Assembly: GCA_963383645.1 (NCBI GenBank)
Contig: OY726576.1
Span: 13,649,659-13,713,658, forward strand
DNA: 64,000 bases
Reading direction: 5' to 3'
Origin: Muscardinus avellanarius
Taxonomy: Eukaryota; Chordata; Mammalia; Rodentia; Gliridae
A model generated the notes under the pieces. It did not search any database. It saw only the letters and a program-made list of their open reading frames with translations, and was not told the DNA's origin. Made by a program: the position numbers and the translations under genes. This document shows, piece after piece, positions 51,346-62,455 of the stretch (position 1 is the stretch's first letter; each line of letters begins with the position of its first letter).

Positions 51346-52515
51346 GAAGCCTGTGCCCTGTAGCTCTGCCTGATCCCCAAGGTAGGTGGGGACCCTGCTG
51401 CAGAGCCCCTTCCCCCTGCTCCGCCACCCACCCCTTTCTCCCCACAGCTCATCAGCTCCATGCCCCATACTCACCTAGGTTTGGGTTAATATGCAAATGA
51501 GACATGACCTCTAGGAGGAGAACCTGTTGTCATGGAGACCGGGATGCTGAAAGCCCTGGGGCAGGGGAGGGAGGAGGAGTTCTTCCTGGGTGATGGATCC
51601 TCACTGGGGGAGGACAGAGAGTTCCTGCCACATGACTGGCGGCCTGGGCCGAGCCCTCACGGTATGACCCCTCTGCTACTCCATTTCATTCTCAGCAGGT
51701 CAAGTCCGGAAGTCAAGATCCTGTCTCTGGGGAGAGGTGGCTTCTAAAATGAGGAGACTTAAAGACAGGTGACCACTGACAGCCACTCCAGGAACTTGGA
51801 CCGCCGGGGCGAGCCAGCGAGTCGACTGACCTCCTGCACCTTGAGAGTTTCTCCTGCAGCCCCACTGAGCTCTGCCTCACCCATTCCAGGACCCCGATTG
51901 GCAGAAGTTGCCTGATGTCCTCACCCCTGAGGGCTAGGGCCTCCTGCATACATTCTCCAGCCCAATAATACATCAGCAAAGGAGCAAAGTTCCTTAGTCC
52001 CCAAAGCCCCCACCAGGGAAGGCTGGGTCAGGCTGGGCACCCAGAGGCCTCCATCCTGGGCTCCTGGCTCAGCCTGCAGCCCCCCTTCATAGCTCCCTGC
52101 CTGGGGTTGTGGATGGCTGTGGACCAGAAGAAAGAGCTGCTGCCCCAGAGCCCCACTGTCTTGGCGTGGCAGCCAGTGGAGAGGCCTCTCATGGCAGCCA
52201 GGATCCCAGGCAGGTGTCTGGGTCTAGGAGAGTGATGCGGAGCTTGGATAGCCCCTTTGCCCTGTCTCTCCTGTCCCTTGGGTGTTCTGTCTCCTGTTGC
52301 TTCAACAAAGAGTTGCTGAGTGACGCTGCTTAACAATCCCCTTCCCAAATTGATGGGACTAAAACAAGGAGAAGCAAAATCGTGATTTTGGGGGTGTGAA
52401 CACTTAGAGAATCTCTGCAATCTATTGCTCCTTCCATGGAGAGGCAGAAAAATGGCAGCCCCAGCTTATCTAGAGATCTGTAATCAATCCAATAAACACA
52501 CCAACATAGTTGGTT
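51346..52515 (+). other. ADAM33: ADAM33 3' untranslated region
   Basis: Rest of exon 21 (to 51381), a 66-nt intron, then a final exon from 51448 (acceptor TTTCTCCCCACAG) corresponding to the human last coding exon, here non-coding. It runs to an AATAAA at 52491-52496. No SINE lies within it. Confidence 0.6.
52491..52496 (+). terminator. ADAM33: Polyadenylation signal AATAAA, likely ADAM33
   Basis: Canonical hexamer in TCCAATAAACAC about 1.1 kb past the stop codon, matching the expected 3' UTR length. Another AATAAA at 52839-52844 is a possible alternative. Confidence 0.55.
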
Positions 52516-52548
52516 TTCTTCCTTCCTTCCTTCCTTCCTTTCTTTTTT
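52516..52548. repeat. (TTCC)n microsatellite
   Basis: Short pyrimidine run just past the likely ADAM33 polyadenylation site. Confidence 0.8.
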
Positions 52549-52549
52549 C

Positions 52550-53820
52550 GAGGAGCTTGACACCTCACCGACACGTCCCTCCCCAACTTTAGGGTTCCTG
52601 CCACAATCACCAGTGCAAGGGAAGGCAAGAGCCACTTTGCTCTCATGGAGGCTGCCTGGCTGCCGGTGGCTTCTCAGGTGATAGGAGCTGGCGCCAGTGG
52701 CGATGGCAGCATGGTGAGGTAGGCAGCTCTGCATAGATGAGCCCTGACCACAGCCCAGCAGCCGTCTGTAGCACTAAGAAGCTACAGTGCCGGACCCTGG
52801 GCTGTGATGAGAGTCACCTTGGAGACGGCTCAGCAGGGAATAAAGGATAGACATCTCCCATGGGGCTGCCACACTGTCTAATATGGAAATATCTCCTGCT
52901 GGGGTGTTGGGGGGTATTGGGTTGTGGACTTCCAAATTCTTGTTGCCTGTATTAGCTCTCTTTTGCAGTGAGACAATTAAAATGTAGTGGTTTCTAGCAG
53001 TGACAGTTGTCCTCACCGTTTTTAGCAGGTCTGGAGTTCACGGACAGCTTGGCTAAGCGATTCTAACTCAGGGTCTCTCATGAAGCTGGTGTCAAGGTGT
53101 CAGCCAGGGCTGCATTCATCTGAACGCTTGACTGGGGCTGGAGGGACCACTGCCAAGTTGGTTCATGCACATGTCTGGCAAGTTGGTTCTGAGTCTTGAG
53201 AGCCTCAGTTCCTCCCTGCAAGGCTCAGGGAGAGGGCAGGGACCGCGAGAGACGCGGAACGGCAGAACAAGCTTTATTGAGATAAAACCTGTGCAGGGCG
53301 GTCCAGGAAAGGATGGAGCCTCTGTCCTCCTACAGACTGAGGGGTCATGTAGCTTAATCAGGAGAAAAATTAAAATCCTGGTGGGTAGCTCCTAAGGTGG
53401 GAAATCGGGGGTCCTTGAGGTGGGAAAGGAGTTATCTAAAGGTCCCTTGTGGTTTAAAGGTCTCCCTCAAGCAGATATGAGGAAGTTTCCGTGAGATGGG
53501 GGACTTTTCCAGTAAGTGAAAAGCCTTCATGAAATGGGGTTGCTTTTGCTCTGGCTAGCATCTAACACGCCCCGCCTCCCACAGGCTGGGGGCTGGCTTC
53601 CCCCAGAGACAGTGATGGAGAGAGGGAAGAAAAGAAAGAAGTAGAAGCCGTCCTCGGAGCTGACACAGCTAATGTCACCACACTGTAGGTGCTCGAGCAA
53701 GCCACCCAGCCTGGCCTGTATCCGAGAGGAGAAGAATTCAACTTTTAAAGGGGTTACCACTGAATTTCTGGACATTTTTAAAGCCACTGCAAAACTTTCA
53801 GCTCAAGAGCTAATTGTAAC
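52550..53820. other. Sequence downstream of ADAM33, no gene recognised
   Basis: GAACAAGCTTTATTGAGATAAAACCTGTG at 53266-53294 looks like the start of an L1 3' segment. The remainder is unique with no supported frame. Confidence 0.4.
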
Positions 53821-53837
53821 ATGAATTATGAGGTCCT

Positions 53838-54042
53838 TTTTTGTTGTTGCAATTGAACTCAGGGGCATTCTACCTCCAAGTGACACCCCCAGCCCTATAT
53901 TATATTCTTTATTTTGAAACTGGGTTTCAGTAAGTTGTGGAGGGCCTCACTAAGTTGCTAAGGCTGGCTGTGACTTTTCCGTCCTCCTGTCTCAGCCTCC
54001 CAAGTACTGGGATTACATGCGTGCGCCACCTCACCTGGCTCG
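53838..54042 (-). repeat. B1-dID SINE, B-type, antisense
   Basis: GCAATTGAACTCAGGGGCAT through ACCTCACCTGGC. Confidence 0.8.
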
Positions 54043-54093
54043 ATCATGAGGTCCTCTCCAGCTTCTGCTTCTAAACATCTTACTCTTTCTTTC

Positions 54094-54404
54094 CTCCTCC
54101 TCCTCCTCCCCTCCTCCTCCTCCTCCTCCTCCTCCTCCTCCTCCTCTCCTCCTCCTCCTCCTCCTCCTCCTCCTCCTCCTTCTCCTTCTCCTTCTTCTCC
54201 TTCTTGTGGTACTGGGGATGGAACCCAGGAGCTTTCTACCTCTGGGCTACTCTCTCAGACCTATTTTTATATTTTATTAGAAACAGGGTCTCACTTAAGT
54301 TGCTGGGAGCCGCACTAAGTAGCTGAGGCTGGCTTCGAACCTGCCCAATCCTCCTGTCTCAGCCTCCCAAGCGCTGGGATTACAAGCGTGTGCCACCACA
54401 CCTG
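54094..54404 (-). repeat. (TCC)n microsatellite and antisense C-type SINE
   Basis: About 110 nt of TCC/TTC repeats lead into TGGTACTGGGGATGGAACCC ... CACCACACCTGG. Confidence 0.85.
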
Positions 54405-54445
54405 GTTTCTCTTCTCATATAATTAACAAGACAGAAACCATCTGG

Positions 54446-54525
54446 CTTGGGGTGTAGTTCAGAGGAGGAGCACTTCACTAGGATGCTCCAGATCCTAGGT
54501 TTGATCCTCAACATGGGGGGGGGGG
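54446..54525 (+). repeat. Free ID-like SINE, sense
   Basis: TGGCTTGGGGTGTAGTTCAGAGG ... TAGGTTTGATCCTCAACAT: A-box and B-box regions of a tRNA-Ala-like ID element with its middle intact and no B1 head. Confidence 0.6.
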
Positions 54526-54729
54526 GAGTAAGAAGGAAACCATCAGCTGGGGATATGCAGCCCTGCATCACATTTACAATGTGGCCCCATAAGATCATGT
54601 CATATAGTAATGTTGTAGCCACTGTAGTTTGTGGAAGTACACACTGATGAAAAGTTTACACAATGACAAAATTGCCCTAAAATGCACTTTTCAGGACATA
54701 TCTTGGTGGTTAACCAGTATATGTTTGTG

Positions 54730-55020
54730 GTATGGTCAATTCCCATTTCTTTAACTAGTAATTAGTTATCTTTGCTTTTGAGGAAGAAACCCAGCGTCTT
54801 CCTCTTGAGTCCCTCTCTTTTCTACTGAAGAGCCCAAGAAGCCTGGGACTTGTTCTGTCTCCAGTGGTCGGTCCAATTTCCAAACAGGTGAGCCAAGTGA
54901 GGGTTGTGCATCTAACTTTGAAAAGTGAGATGTCTAGAGGGCACTAAGAGGCCGTCTCAGGTCAGCCCGGAGCGGGTGAAGACTGTTGCCTGGTGTGCCA
55001 CGGAGATGGTGGAAAGGTTG
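54730..55020. other. Unique sequence, no gene seen
   Basis: Between an old repeat and a SINE cluster. No supported frame. Confidence 0.4.
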
Positions 55021-55044
55021 TGAGGTTTGGCAAGTGTGAAAGGC

Positions 55045-55635
55045 ATCGATCAAGCCAGGTGTGGTGCTGCCAGTCATCTCAGTAGTTGGGAGGCTGAGGT
55101 AGGGGTTCACGGGTTCAAGGCCAGCCTCAGCAATTTAGCAGGAATTTGTTTCAAAAAAATATTTTATAAAGGGGGCCTGAGAGCCCAGCATGGTGGCTCA
55201 TGCTTGTAATCCCAGTACTTGGGATGCTGAGACAGAAGGATCGCAGGTTCGAGGCCAGCCTCAGCAGCATAGCAAAGACTCTCAGCAACTTAGCAAAAAT
55301 CTACTTCAAAACAAAACAAAAAAATAAAAGGGGATCACACAGGTTTGAAGCCAGCCTTGCTGGCTTAAGAGACCCTGTTTCCAAATAAAATATAAAATAG
55401 GTCTGGGAGCGTAGCCCGGAGGTAGAAGGGTTCCATCCCCAGTACCACCAAAATAAATAAATAAATAATAAATAAATAAATATTTTAAAAGGGCTGAGGG
55501 TGTAGCTCAGAGGTAGGATGCCCTTGGGTTCAATCCCTAATCAACAAAATAAGATAAAGTAAAAAGGGGGTCTGCAGTGTAGCTTGGAAGTAGAATTCCC
55601 CTGGGTTCAAGCTCCAATACAAAAAAAAAAAAGGG
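55045..55635 (+). repeat. SINE cluster ending in three consecutive dID tails
   Basis: Sense heads 55045-55150 and 55190-55315, a headless A-type piece 55330-55453, then isolated dID tails at about 55490-55543 and 55568-55620, each with its own A tract. Confidence 0.72.
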
Positions 55636-55838
55636 AAGGCCCTGATTGGTGGGGAGCATACTTGATTGGCAGCTCCAGCTGCTGCTCCTCTGGCCCTGCC
55701 ATTCATTACGTTTGTATAAGTGATAATCCCTGAGAGACACAGGACCACTCCAGCTGGTGACTTGGCTCCAGGACTCCCCGTTTGCCTGGGACAGGCTTGG
55801 AGGTGCATCTGGGGTGCAAGACTGCCCCCCCCCGCTGG

Positions 55839-56025
55839 TGCTGGGGATTGAACCCAGAGCCTCATGCATGCTAGGCAAGCGCTGTACCTCTGAGCTACAT
55901 CCTCAACCCTTTTTTTATTTTGAGAGAAGATCTTCCTAAACTGTCCAGGTTGGCCTCAAACTTATGATCCTCCTGCCTCTGCCTTCTGAGGAGCTGGAAT
56001 TATAGGCATGTGTCCCTGGAGCCTG
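55839..56025 (-). repeat. Composite B1 + full-length ID SINE, antisense
   Basis: GGTGCTGGGGATTGAACCCA, then GCATGCTAGGCAAGCGCTG, then TACCTCTGAGCTAC: the middle of a tRNA-Ala-like ID is kept here but lost in the dID tails elsewhere. A diverged B1 head follows. Confidence 0.72.
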
Positions 56026-56060
56026 CCATCTTAATCTTTTCTGAGATAAGTGTGTTCTAA

Positions 56061-56106
56061 GAGAGAGGGAGGGAAGGGAGAGAGGGAGAGAGGGAGAGGG
56101 AGAGAG

Positions 56107-56152
<46 letters not shown>
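56061..56152. repeat. (GA)n microsatellite
   Basis: About 90 nt of pure A and G. Confidence 0.92.
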
Positions 56153-56154
<2 letters not shown>

Positions 56155-56258
56155 CTTAGTAGATGGAGACTGGATCTATATTTGTCATTTAAATCGGATG
56201 AACAAAACTTCCAGAACGTGGTTGTAACAGATAAACTAGAACAAAAAACATAATTACG

Positions 56259-56469
56259 GCCGGGCGTGGTGGCGCACGCTTGTAATCCCCGCGCTTGGGA
56301 GGCGGAGACAGGAGGATCGCGCAGGTTCGAAGCCAGCCACTGGTTTAGGAGACCCTGTTTCCAAATTAAAAAAGTATAAAATAGGTCTGGGAGTGTAGCC
56401 CGGAGGTAGAAGGGCTTCCAGGAACCCCAGTACCACCAAAAAACAAAAAAACAAAAGAAACAAACAAAC
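56259..56469 (+). repeat. Young A-type B1-dID SINE with perfect 16-bp target duplication
   Basis: AAAAAACATAATTACG at 56243-56258 and 56470-56485. The duplication fixes the 5' end of the element at GCCGGGCGTGG and its length at 211 nt including the tail. Confidence 0.92.
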
Positions 56470-56659
56470 AAAAAACATAATTACGTAAATGCCAAGAGAT
56501 TCAAAGATTTGCATACCATTCCCACAAATGATACTTAGCTAGATTGCTTAACCAATAGAAACACTGCAAATTCCAGATACCAAACAGTTGTCACGGGCTG
56601 AACTTCAAAGCAGCTTGCCAGGGAACCTGAACATTTCTTTTCCTTCCTCACTCTCTTCC

Positions 56660-56905
56660 TTCCTTTTTTTTTGTTTTTTTTTTTTTTTTTTTTCTTTTCA
56701 GTGTGTGGTACTGGAGACTGAAATAGGGGCATTCTACCTCTGAGCCTCACCCCCAACCTTTTTTATTTTTTGATTTAAAACAAGTTCTCCTTAGGTTGCT
56801 AAGAGGCTTGCTATATTGCTGAGATTGTCTTTGAACCTGTGATCCTCCTGTCTTAGCCTCCCAAGACCTGGATTACAGGTGTGCGCCACCACGCTGGCCT
56901 GGCCT
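56660..56905 (-). repeat. B1-dID SINE, B-type, antisense
   Basis: Poly-T, then GTACTGGAGACTGAAATAGG ... CGCCACCACGCTGGC. Confidence 0.78.
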
Positions 56906-57480
56906 GCACAGTTCTTATGGTGAAAATCACGTTATCACGGGAATGCTCAGGCTGGGGCGACACTAGCCTTCCCTGTGGGGGAAGGGGCCACCTTGCCTTT
57001 AGCTCTGCGCACCTTTGCTGACAGATGAATCTTTCTGTGCCTTGCTTTTGATGTGTCCTGGAATTCTTTTTAGTGGTGAAAGTCAGCAACCCTCCCAAGC
57101 CAAGCTGAGGTCCCCTTCTCCAAGGAGGGACTGTTGGGACCCCTGTCAGGTGGCATTTCCTCTCCCTGTCCTTCACAGCCGTCAGACTTTTATTCCACTC
57201 GGAATTCTTCCCTTTCTGGCTTCCTTCCCTGGTACCCGTCATAAGCGTTTCCCCCCATAAGCGATTCTGTGTTGGCACCTCTTCTCCGCAGACCTCCAGG
57301 CACACAGATGCAGGCGGTGGGCCCCGGGCTGGGGAGCAAGGTCCATGTGGCCCTTCCCAGGCCTGCGTTCATAATTGGGAAGCTTGAAATGAACAGGTCA
57401 CGGTGCGAATAGGCACACCATAGAAATTAACTAATGCAGTGCCTGAGGGCTTTTCTGCCCCCAGCTAGCTAATTGTTAAA
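56906..57480. other. Unique sequence, no gene seen
   Basis: No repeat or supported frame recognised. Confidence 0.4.
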
Positions 57481-57484
57481 CATT

Positions 57485-57753
57485 CACCAGCCGACCTCTG
57501 GTACCTACCCAACAGAAAGGTGTACGTATGCTCACTTAGGGACCCGAAGTTATACTAAATTGGAGACCTGGATTCAATTCCCAGACTGTTCATTACATCA
57601 TTAGTCATAGTAATGTCAAGCTGGAAACTGCCCAAATGTCCACCAGCAGTGAGATGGACTGGCGATTTGTCATATCACAGTAAATACATATATATGATTG
57701 AACCCAGGGGCATTCTGAGCTACACCCTCAGCCCTATTTTTATTTCTTTATTT

Positions 57754-57811
<58 letters not shown>

Positions 57812-58325
57812 TTTCTTTCCTTCTTTTTTTTTTTTGGTGGTGGTACTGGGGGTGGAACCCAGAGGCTTTCTACCTCCAGGCTATACGCCCAGACCTATTT
57901 TTTGTATTTTATTTGGAAACAGGGTCTCACTAAATTGCTGAGAGCCTCACTAAGTATCTGAGACTGGCTTCGAACCTGCGCAATCCTCCTGCCTCAGCCT
58001 CCCAAGCGCAGGGATTACAAGGGTGCGCCGCCACGCCCGGCTTATTTCTTTATTTTCAAACAGGGAGGATCTCACTAAGTTGCAGAGGGCCTCACTAAAT
58101 TGCTGAGGCTGGCCTTGAACCTGCAATCCTCTGGTCTCAGCCTCCCAAGTCCTGGGATTAAAAGGTGCGCCACTGCACCCCCACTGGTGTATATACTTTT
58201 ATACAATAGAATGTAGCAATGAAATTAAGCAACCTATGTACACACATAATGTATCATTCTGAGCGAAAGAAGTCAGACATAAAGAAATCCATACGGTAGG
58301 ATTCCATTTATACACAAAGCAAAAA
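57485..58325 (-). mobile_element. Antisense LINE-1-like fragment broken by SINEs and (TTTC)n
   Basis: 57600-57690 (AACTGCCCAAATGTCCACCA) continues at 58190 (ACAATAGAATGTAGCAATGA, GAGCGAAAGAAGTCAGAC). Inserted between are a dID tail, (TTTC)n (57753-57822), a C-type copy (57837-58042) and a head remnant. Confidence 0.6.
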
Positions 58326-58346
58326 CAAAACAAAACAAATGTCTTA

Positions 58347-58515
58347 AACCAGGTGTGGTGGTGCACGCTTATAATCCCTGCACTTGGGAGGCGGAGACAG
58401 GAGGATCCCGCAGCCCCGCTGGCTTAAGAGACCCTGTTTCCAAATAAAAAAGTATAAAATAGGTCTGGGAGTGTAGCTCGGAGGGTAGAAGGGTTTCCAG
58501 GAACCCCAGTACCAC

Positions 58516-58553
<38 letters not shown>

Positions 58554-58555
58554 AA
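58347..58555 (+). repeat. A-type B1-dID SINE, sense, with 31-nt A tail
   Basis: CCAGGTGTGGTGGTGCACGC to CCCCAGTACCACC and a long uninterrupted A run. Confidence 0.84.
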
Positions 58556-58559
58556 CAAA

Positions 58560-60225
58560 AACCGACTGTCTTTGGCAGAAGAAGCCAGCGTGTGCCTGGT
58601 GAGGCGGTGCCAGGGAGGCCAGAGGGTCCGGACCCTGCCCTCTTCTCCAGCGGGCTGCTGGTGATCTGGGAAGGCTTCCTTTGTGAATATTCTTTCTTGA
58701 CTCGGGTCTCTACTCCCTCCGTGGCTTCTCCCCAGGCCTTCAAACATGTGGATTATGTTGTCCTTAACAAGAACACAAAGTCTTAGCTGGAAAGGGAAGC
58801 ACAGCCAGCGCTGTTGGCCTTTACTGCCGTTATGGAGGGGCCTACACTTTCTCGCCCTGTGTGGCTGCAAAGTTCCTTAAGCTGCCCCATGGAGAGGGGG
58901 TGTAAGCCTCGCTCCTTGACCTGGTGGCTCAGCGGCTTGCTGGGCCCACAGGCTGTGGTGGAAGCCATGGGCTGGAGCTGCCTGACACTGGGTGAGAAGT
59001 TTTGCAGCTTCCTCCTGGGTGTCTCTGGAGAAAGCCAGGCACCAGAGAAGCGCGGACCTCGGCCTGGGGGACCCAGCCCCCAGCTCTCCCAGAGCAGCCC
59101 CCTCGGGTCTTCCCAAGGGAGGTTCAAACAGTCTTGGGTCTGGAGAGCGCCGCTCCAGGCGCTGTCCACACCACCAGCCCGCGCAGCCCCACGAACACGA
59201 GCCCGCCTGCGTGTGAGTTCGTGTCTGCCGGGAAGCTGACGGAGACCGTGGCGGCGACTGAAGCGAACAGGGCCTGTCCTGGAGAGGGGGTGGGAAGAGA
59301 GCCCTATTTGACCCGGTTTCTGTATATAAGGAGTTCAGAGTTGGCCCGGTTTGGGGCCCTACCCCTTGGAGAGATCACTTATTAATTAAGTAGTTATCTT
59401 ATTTGCTTCAATTGTGCAAGAATTTCTGGGTAGTACACACAAATAGATGACCAGACTTTGGCCTAGTCCACAAGGAATTTGGAATATAGCAAGAGTCAGA
59501 TGTGTGCCCCCAGATCCTAGTCATAAGAACGACAGCGCCATCCCGCCTTCGGGGCTGTTGACTGAGTAGCTTCCCCTTCTGAGAGGGGGAGTGGTGGAAC
59601 GCAGTGAGATGTAGGGCCCCTGCCCTGTGACTTTTACATTCTGGTGGGGTGACAAGCACTTGGCAGGTCCACAAATAAGTGAAAGAATCGAACAAGATCA
59701 TTTCAGCTGATGGTAAATGCTCCCCACCAGATAAAAGCAGGCTGATCTGATAGGAAATGATAAGCAGCCAGAGGCTTGGGAGAAGCCACTCGTTGAGGTG
59801 CGTTGACCTGAGGGCTGGTCGAGGCCCTGGAGAACCTGTGGGGATTCAGGGTGGGAAGGCGGTAACAGGCTGGGGGCTGGAAAGGGTCCTTGGGCTTCTT
59901 TCTTAAGGACACTCACCCTAGTCGCCATCTTCATGACCTGGTCGCCTCCCGATGGTGCTATCTCCTGGCTAATTGTTTTTTAAATATTGTTTTAGTTGTT
60001 GTTTTTACAAAGTAGACACTCAATGAGAAGACAGTCTTTCCAAGAAATGTTCCTGAAACACCTGTGTGTTCACATGGAAAGTGCCACTCTTGCCCCCAGC
60101 CTCATAACACATTATAAAGCAGATAACAAGAGTTCAGCCAAATTGAAGCAGAAGGTTACATGTAAAAACTAATATGATGGTAATGAAAACACGAGACAAA
60201 GGTCTTTCCACTTTTAGCATAAGAA
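58560..60225. other. Unique sequence, no gene recognised
   Basis: 1.7 kb without SINEs. Frames of up to about 140 codons on both strands near 58,800-59,400 have no domain or splice support. Confidence 0.4.
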
Positions 60226-60238
60226 AAGACTTTTTTTT

Positions 60239-60463
60239 GGCGGTACTGGGTTCCTGGAAACCCTGGAAATCTCCGGGCTACACTCCCAGACCATTTTGTA
60301 TTTTTTAATTTGGAAACAGTGTCTCTTAAGCCAGCGCGGCTGGCTTCGAACCAGCGCGGCTGGCTTCGAACCAGCGCGGCTGGCTTCGAACCAGCGCGAT
60401 CCTCCTGTCTCCGCCTCCCAAGCGCGGGGATTACAAGCGTGTGCCACCACGCCCGCCCGGCTA
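60239..60463 (-). repeat. A-type B1-dID SINE with triplicated internal 20-mer
   Basis: CCAGCGCGGCTGGCTTCGAA occurs three times in a row at 60331-60390. The repeat unit contains the pol III B box (GGTTCGAAGCC on the sense strand). Confidence 0.9.
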
Positions 60464-60486
60464 GAAAAGACTTTTTAAACCTCAGG

Positions 60487-61205
60487 AAAGAGCTGGGCAG
60501 GGGGTCACGTGCTCATAACCACAGTGCTTGGGAGGCTAAGACAGAAGGATCCCAGGTTCCAAGACAGCCTCAGCTACTCAGTGAGGCCCTCCACAACTTA
60601 ATGAGACCCTGTTTCAAAATAAGAATAAAAAATCTGGCTGGAGGTATGGCTCGGAGGTAGAATGCACCTGGGCTCCATTCCCAGTACTACAAAAAGGAAA
60701 AAAAAAAAAAAAACGAAAAAGAAAGAAATAAAATAAAAATTTGAAGCCAGTACTTGGGAGGCTGAAACAGGAGGATCCCAGGTTCATGGACAGCCTCAGC
60801 TACTTAGTGAGATCCTGTTTCAAAATAAAGAATAAAGAAACTGGGCGTGGCGGTGCCCGCTTGTAATCCCAGCATTTGGGAGGTTGAGACGGGAGGATCG
60901 CATTTCGCAGACAGCCTCAGCTACTTAGTGAGGCCCTCTGCAACTCAGTGAGACCCTGTTTCAAAATAAAGGATAAAAAATTGGGCAGGGGGTGTAGCTT
61001 GGAGGTCAAATGCCTCTGGGTTCCATCCCCAGACCCGCAAAAAAATAAAATAAAATAAAAAATAGGGCTGCAGGTATAGCCTGGAGGTAGAATGCCACTT
61101 GGTTCAATCCTCAGTACCGCAAAAAGAAAGAAAGGAAGGAGAAAGAAAGGAAAAAGAAAAGAAGGAAAGAAAGAAAGAAAGGGAGAGAAAAGAAAAGAAA
61201 AAAGT
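60487..61205 (+). repeat. Sense B1-dID SINE cluster with (GAAA)n tail
   Basis: Copies 60487-60725, head 60745-60835, 60841-61060, dID tail 61063-61120, then about 85 nt GAAA-rich. Confidence 0.78.
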
Positions 61206-61492
61206 ACCAGCTGAAAATATCACCGAGGCGGCAGTGGTGGCGTCCGGACGGCGGTGGGTTCAGGCTTCGGGAGGTGAGCAGCTGCCTCATAAGGAGATGC
61301 TTGCCCTCAAGTTTGAGAACAAGCCAGAAGCGGTAGAAGTAACATGCAGATTTTGACGGTGTCTATCATATTTCAAATCCTAATATAGACAAAGTGAAAT
61401 TGATAGCATTTCTTTGCAATCCTACAAGGAACTTCAATTATTAAAGAGAATGTGCAGGAGTTTTGTTTTTCTTTTCTTTCCTTTTTTTTTTT

Positions 61493-61692
61493 TTTGTGAT
61501 ACTGAGGATTGAATCCAGAGGCATTCTGCCTCTGAGCTACATCCTCAGCCCTATTTTATTCTTCATTTTGAAACAGGGCCTCGTTAAGTTGACAAGGGCA
61601 TCACAAGTTGCTGAGGCCGGCTTTGAACCTGTGACCCTCCTGTCTCAGCCTCCCAAATACTGTGATTATAAGCATGGTTCACCATGCCAAGC
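61493..61692 (-). repeat. B1-dID SINE, B-type, antisense
   Basis: GTGATACTGAGGATTGAATCC ... TTCACCATGCCAAGC. Confidence 0.8.
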
Positions 61693-61809
61693 TTGGAAGG
61701 AATTTCTTACAATGTCCCTTTGCTATATGACCTTGAAAATCTGCCTGCATAAAAGGATTCCGTTGTGCATCAGGCTGCCATGCTGAAATGAAATTGTTTT
61801 GACTCTTTG

Positions 61810-62013
61810 TTTTTTTGTTTTGTTTTTTGGTGGTACTGGGGTTCCTGGAAGCCCTTCTACTTCTGGGCTACACTCCCAGACCTATTTTTTTTATATATTT
61901 TTATTTGGAAACAGGGTCTCTTAAGCCAGCGAGGCTGGCTTCGAACCTGCGCGATCCTTCTGTCTCTGCCTCCCAAGCGCGGGGATTACAAGCGTGCGCC
62001 ACCACGCCCGGCA
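61810..62013 (-). repeat. A-type B1-dID SINE, antisense, left arm of an inverted pair
   Basis: TGTTTTGACTCTTTG before and TGTTTTGCCTCTTTG after (62014-62028): a target duplication with one mismatch. Confidence 0.87.
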
Positions 62014-62042
62014 TGTTTTGCCTCTTTGAAAATGATTTCTAG

Positions 62043-62260
62043 GCCGGGCGTGGTGGCGCACGCTTGTAATCCCCGCGCTTGGGAGGCAGAGACAGGAGGA
62101 CACGCAGGTTCGACGTCAGCCCCGCTGGCTTAAGAGACCCTGTTTCAAAAAAAAAATCCAGCCGGGCGTTTTATTCAAAATAGAATAAAAAATAGGGCTG
62201 GGAGTGTAGCTCAGAGGTAGAATGACCCTGGGTTCCATGCCCAGTGCCACAATAAAAAAA
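62043..62260 (+). repeat. B1-dID SINE, sense, with A-type head and B-type tail
   Basis: GCCGGGCGTGGTGGCGCACG head, an inserted AGCCGGGCGTT remnant near 62160, then GGGCTGGGAGTGTAGCTCAG. It may be a mosaic or two fused insertions. Confidence 0.75.
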
Positions 62261-62279
62261 TTAAAAATAAATTAAAATG

Positions 62280-62455
62280 ATAATCCTAATCCTAGTACTT
62301 GGGAGGCTAAAACAGAAGGATCAGGTTCATAGCCAGCCTCAGCTACTTAGTGAGGCTCTCCACAACTTCGTGAGACCCTGTTTCAAAAATAAAGAATAAA
62401 AAATCAGGCTGGGGTGTAGCCTGGAGGTAGAATGACCTTGGGTTCAATCCCCAGC

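Noticed and set aside
54446..54525. tRNA gene
   Set aside because: It has tRNA-like boxes, but the sequence is a degenerate ID retroposon with no cloverleaf I could complete.
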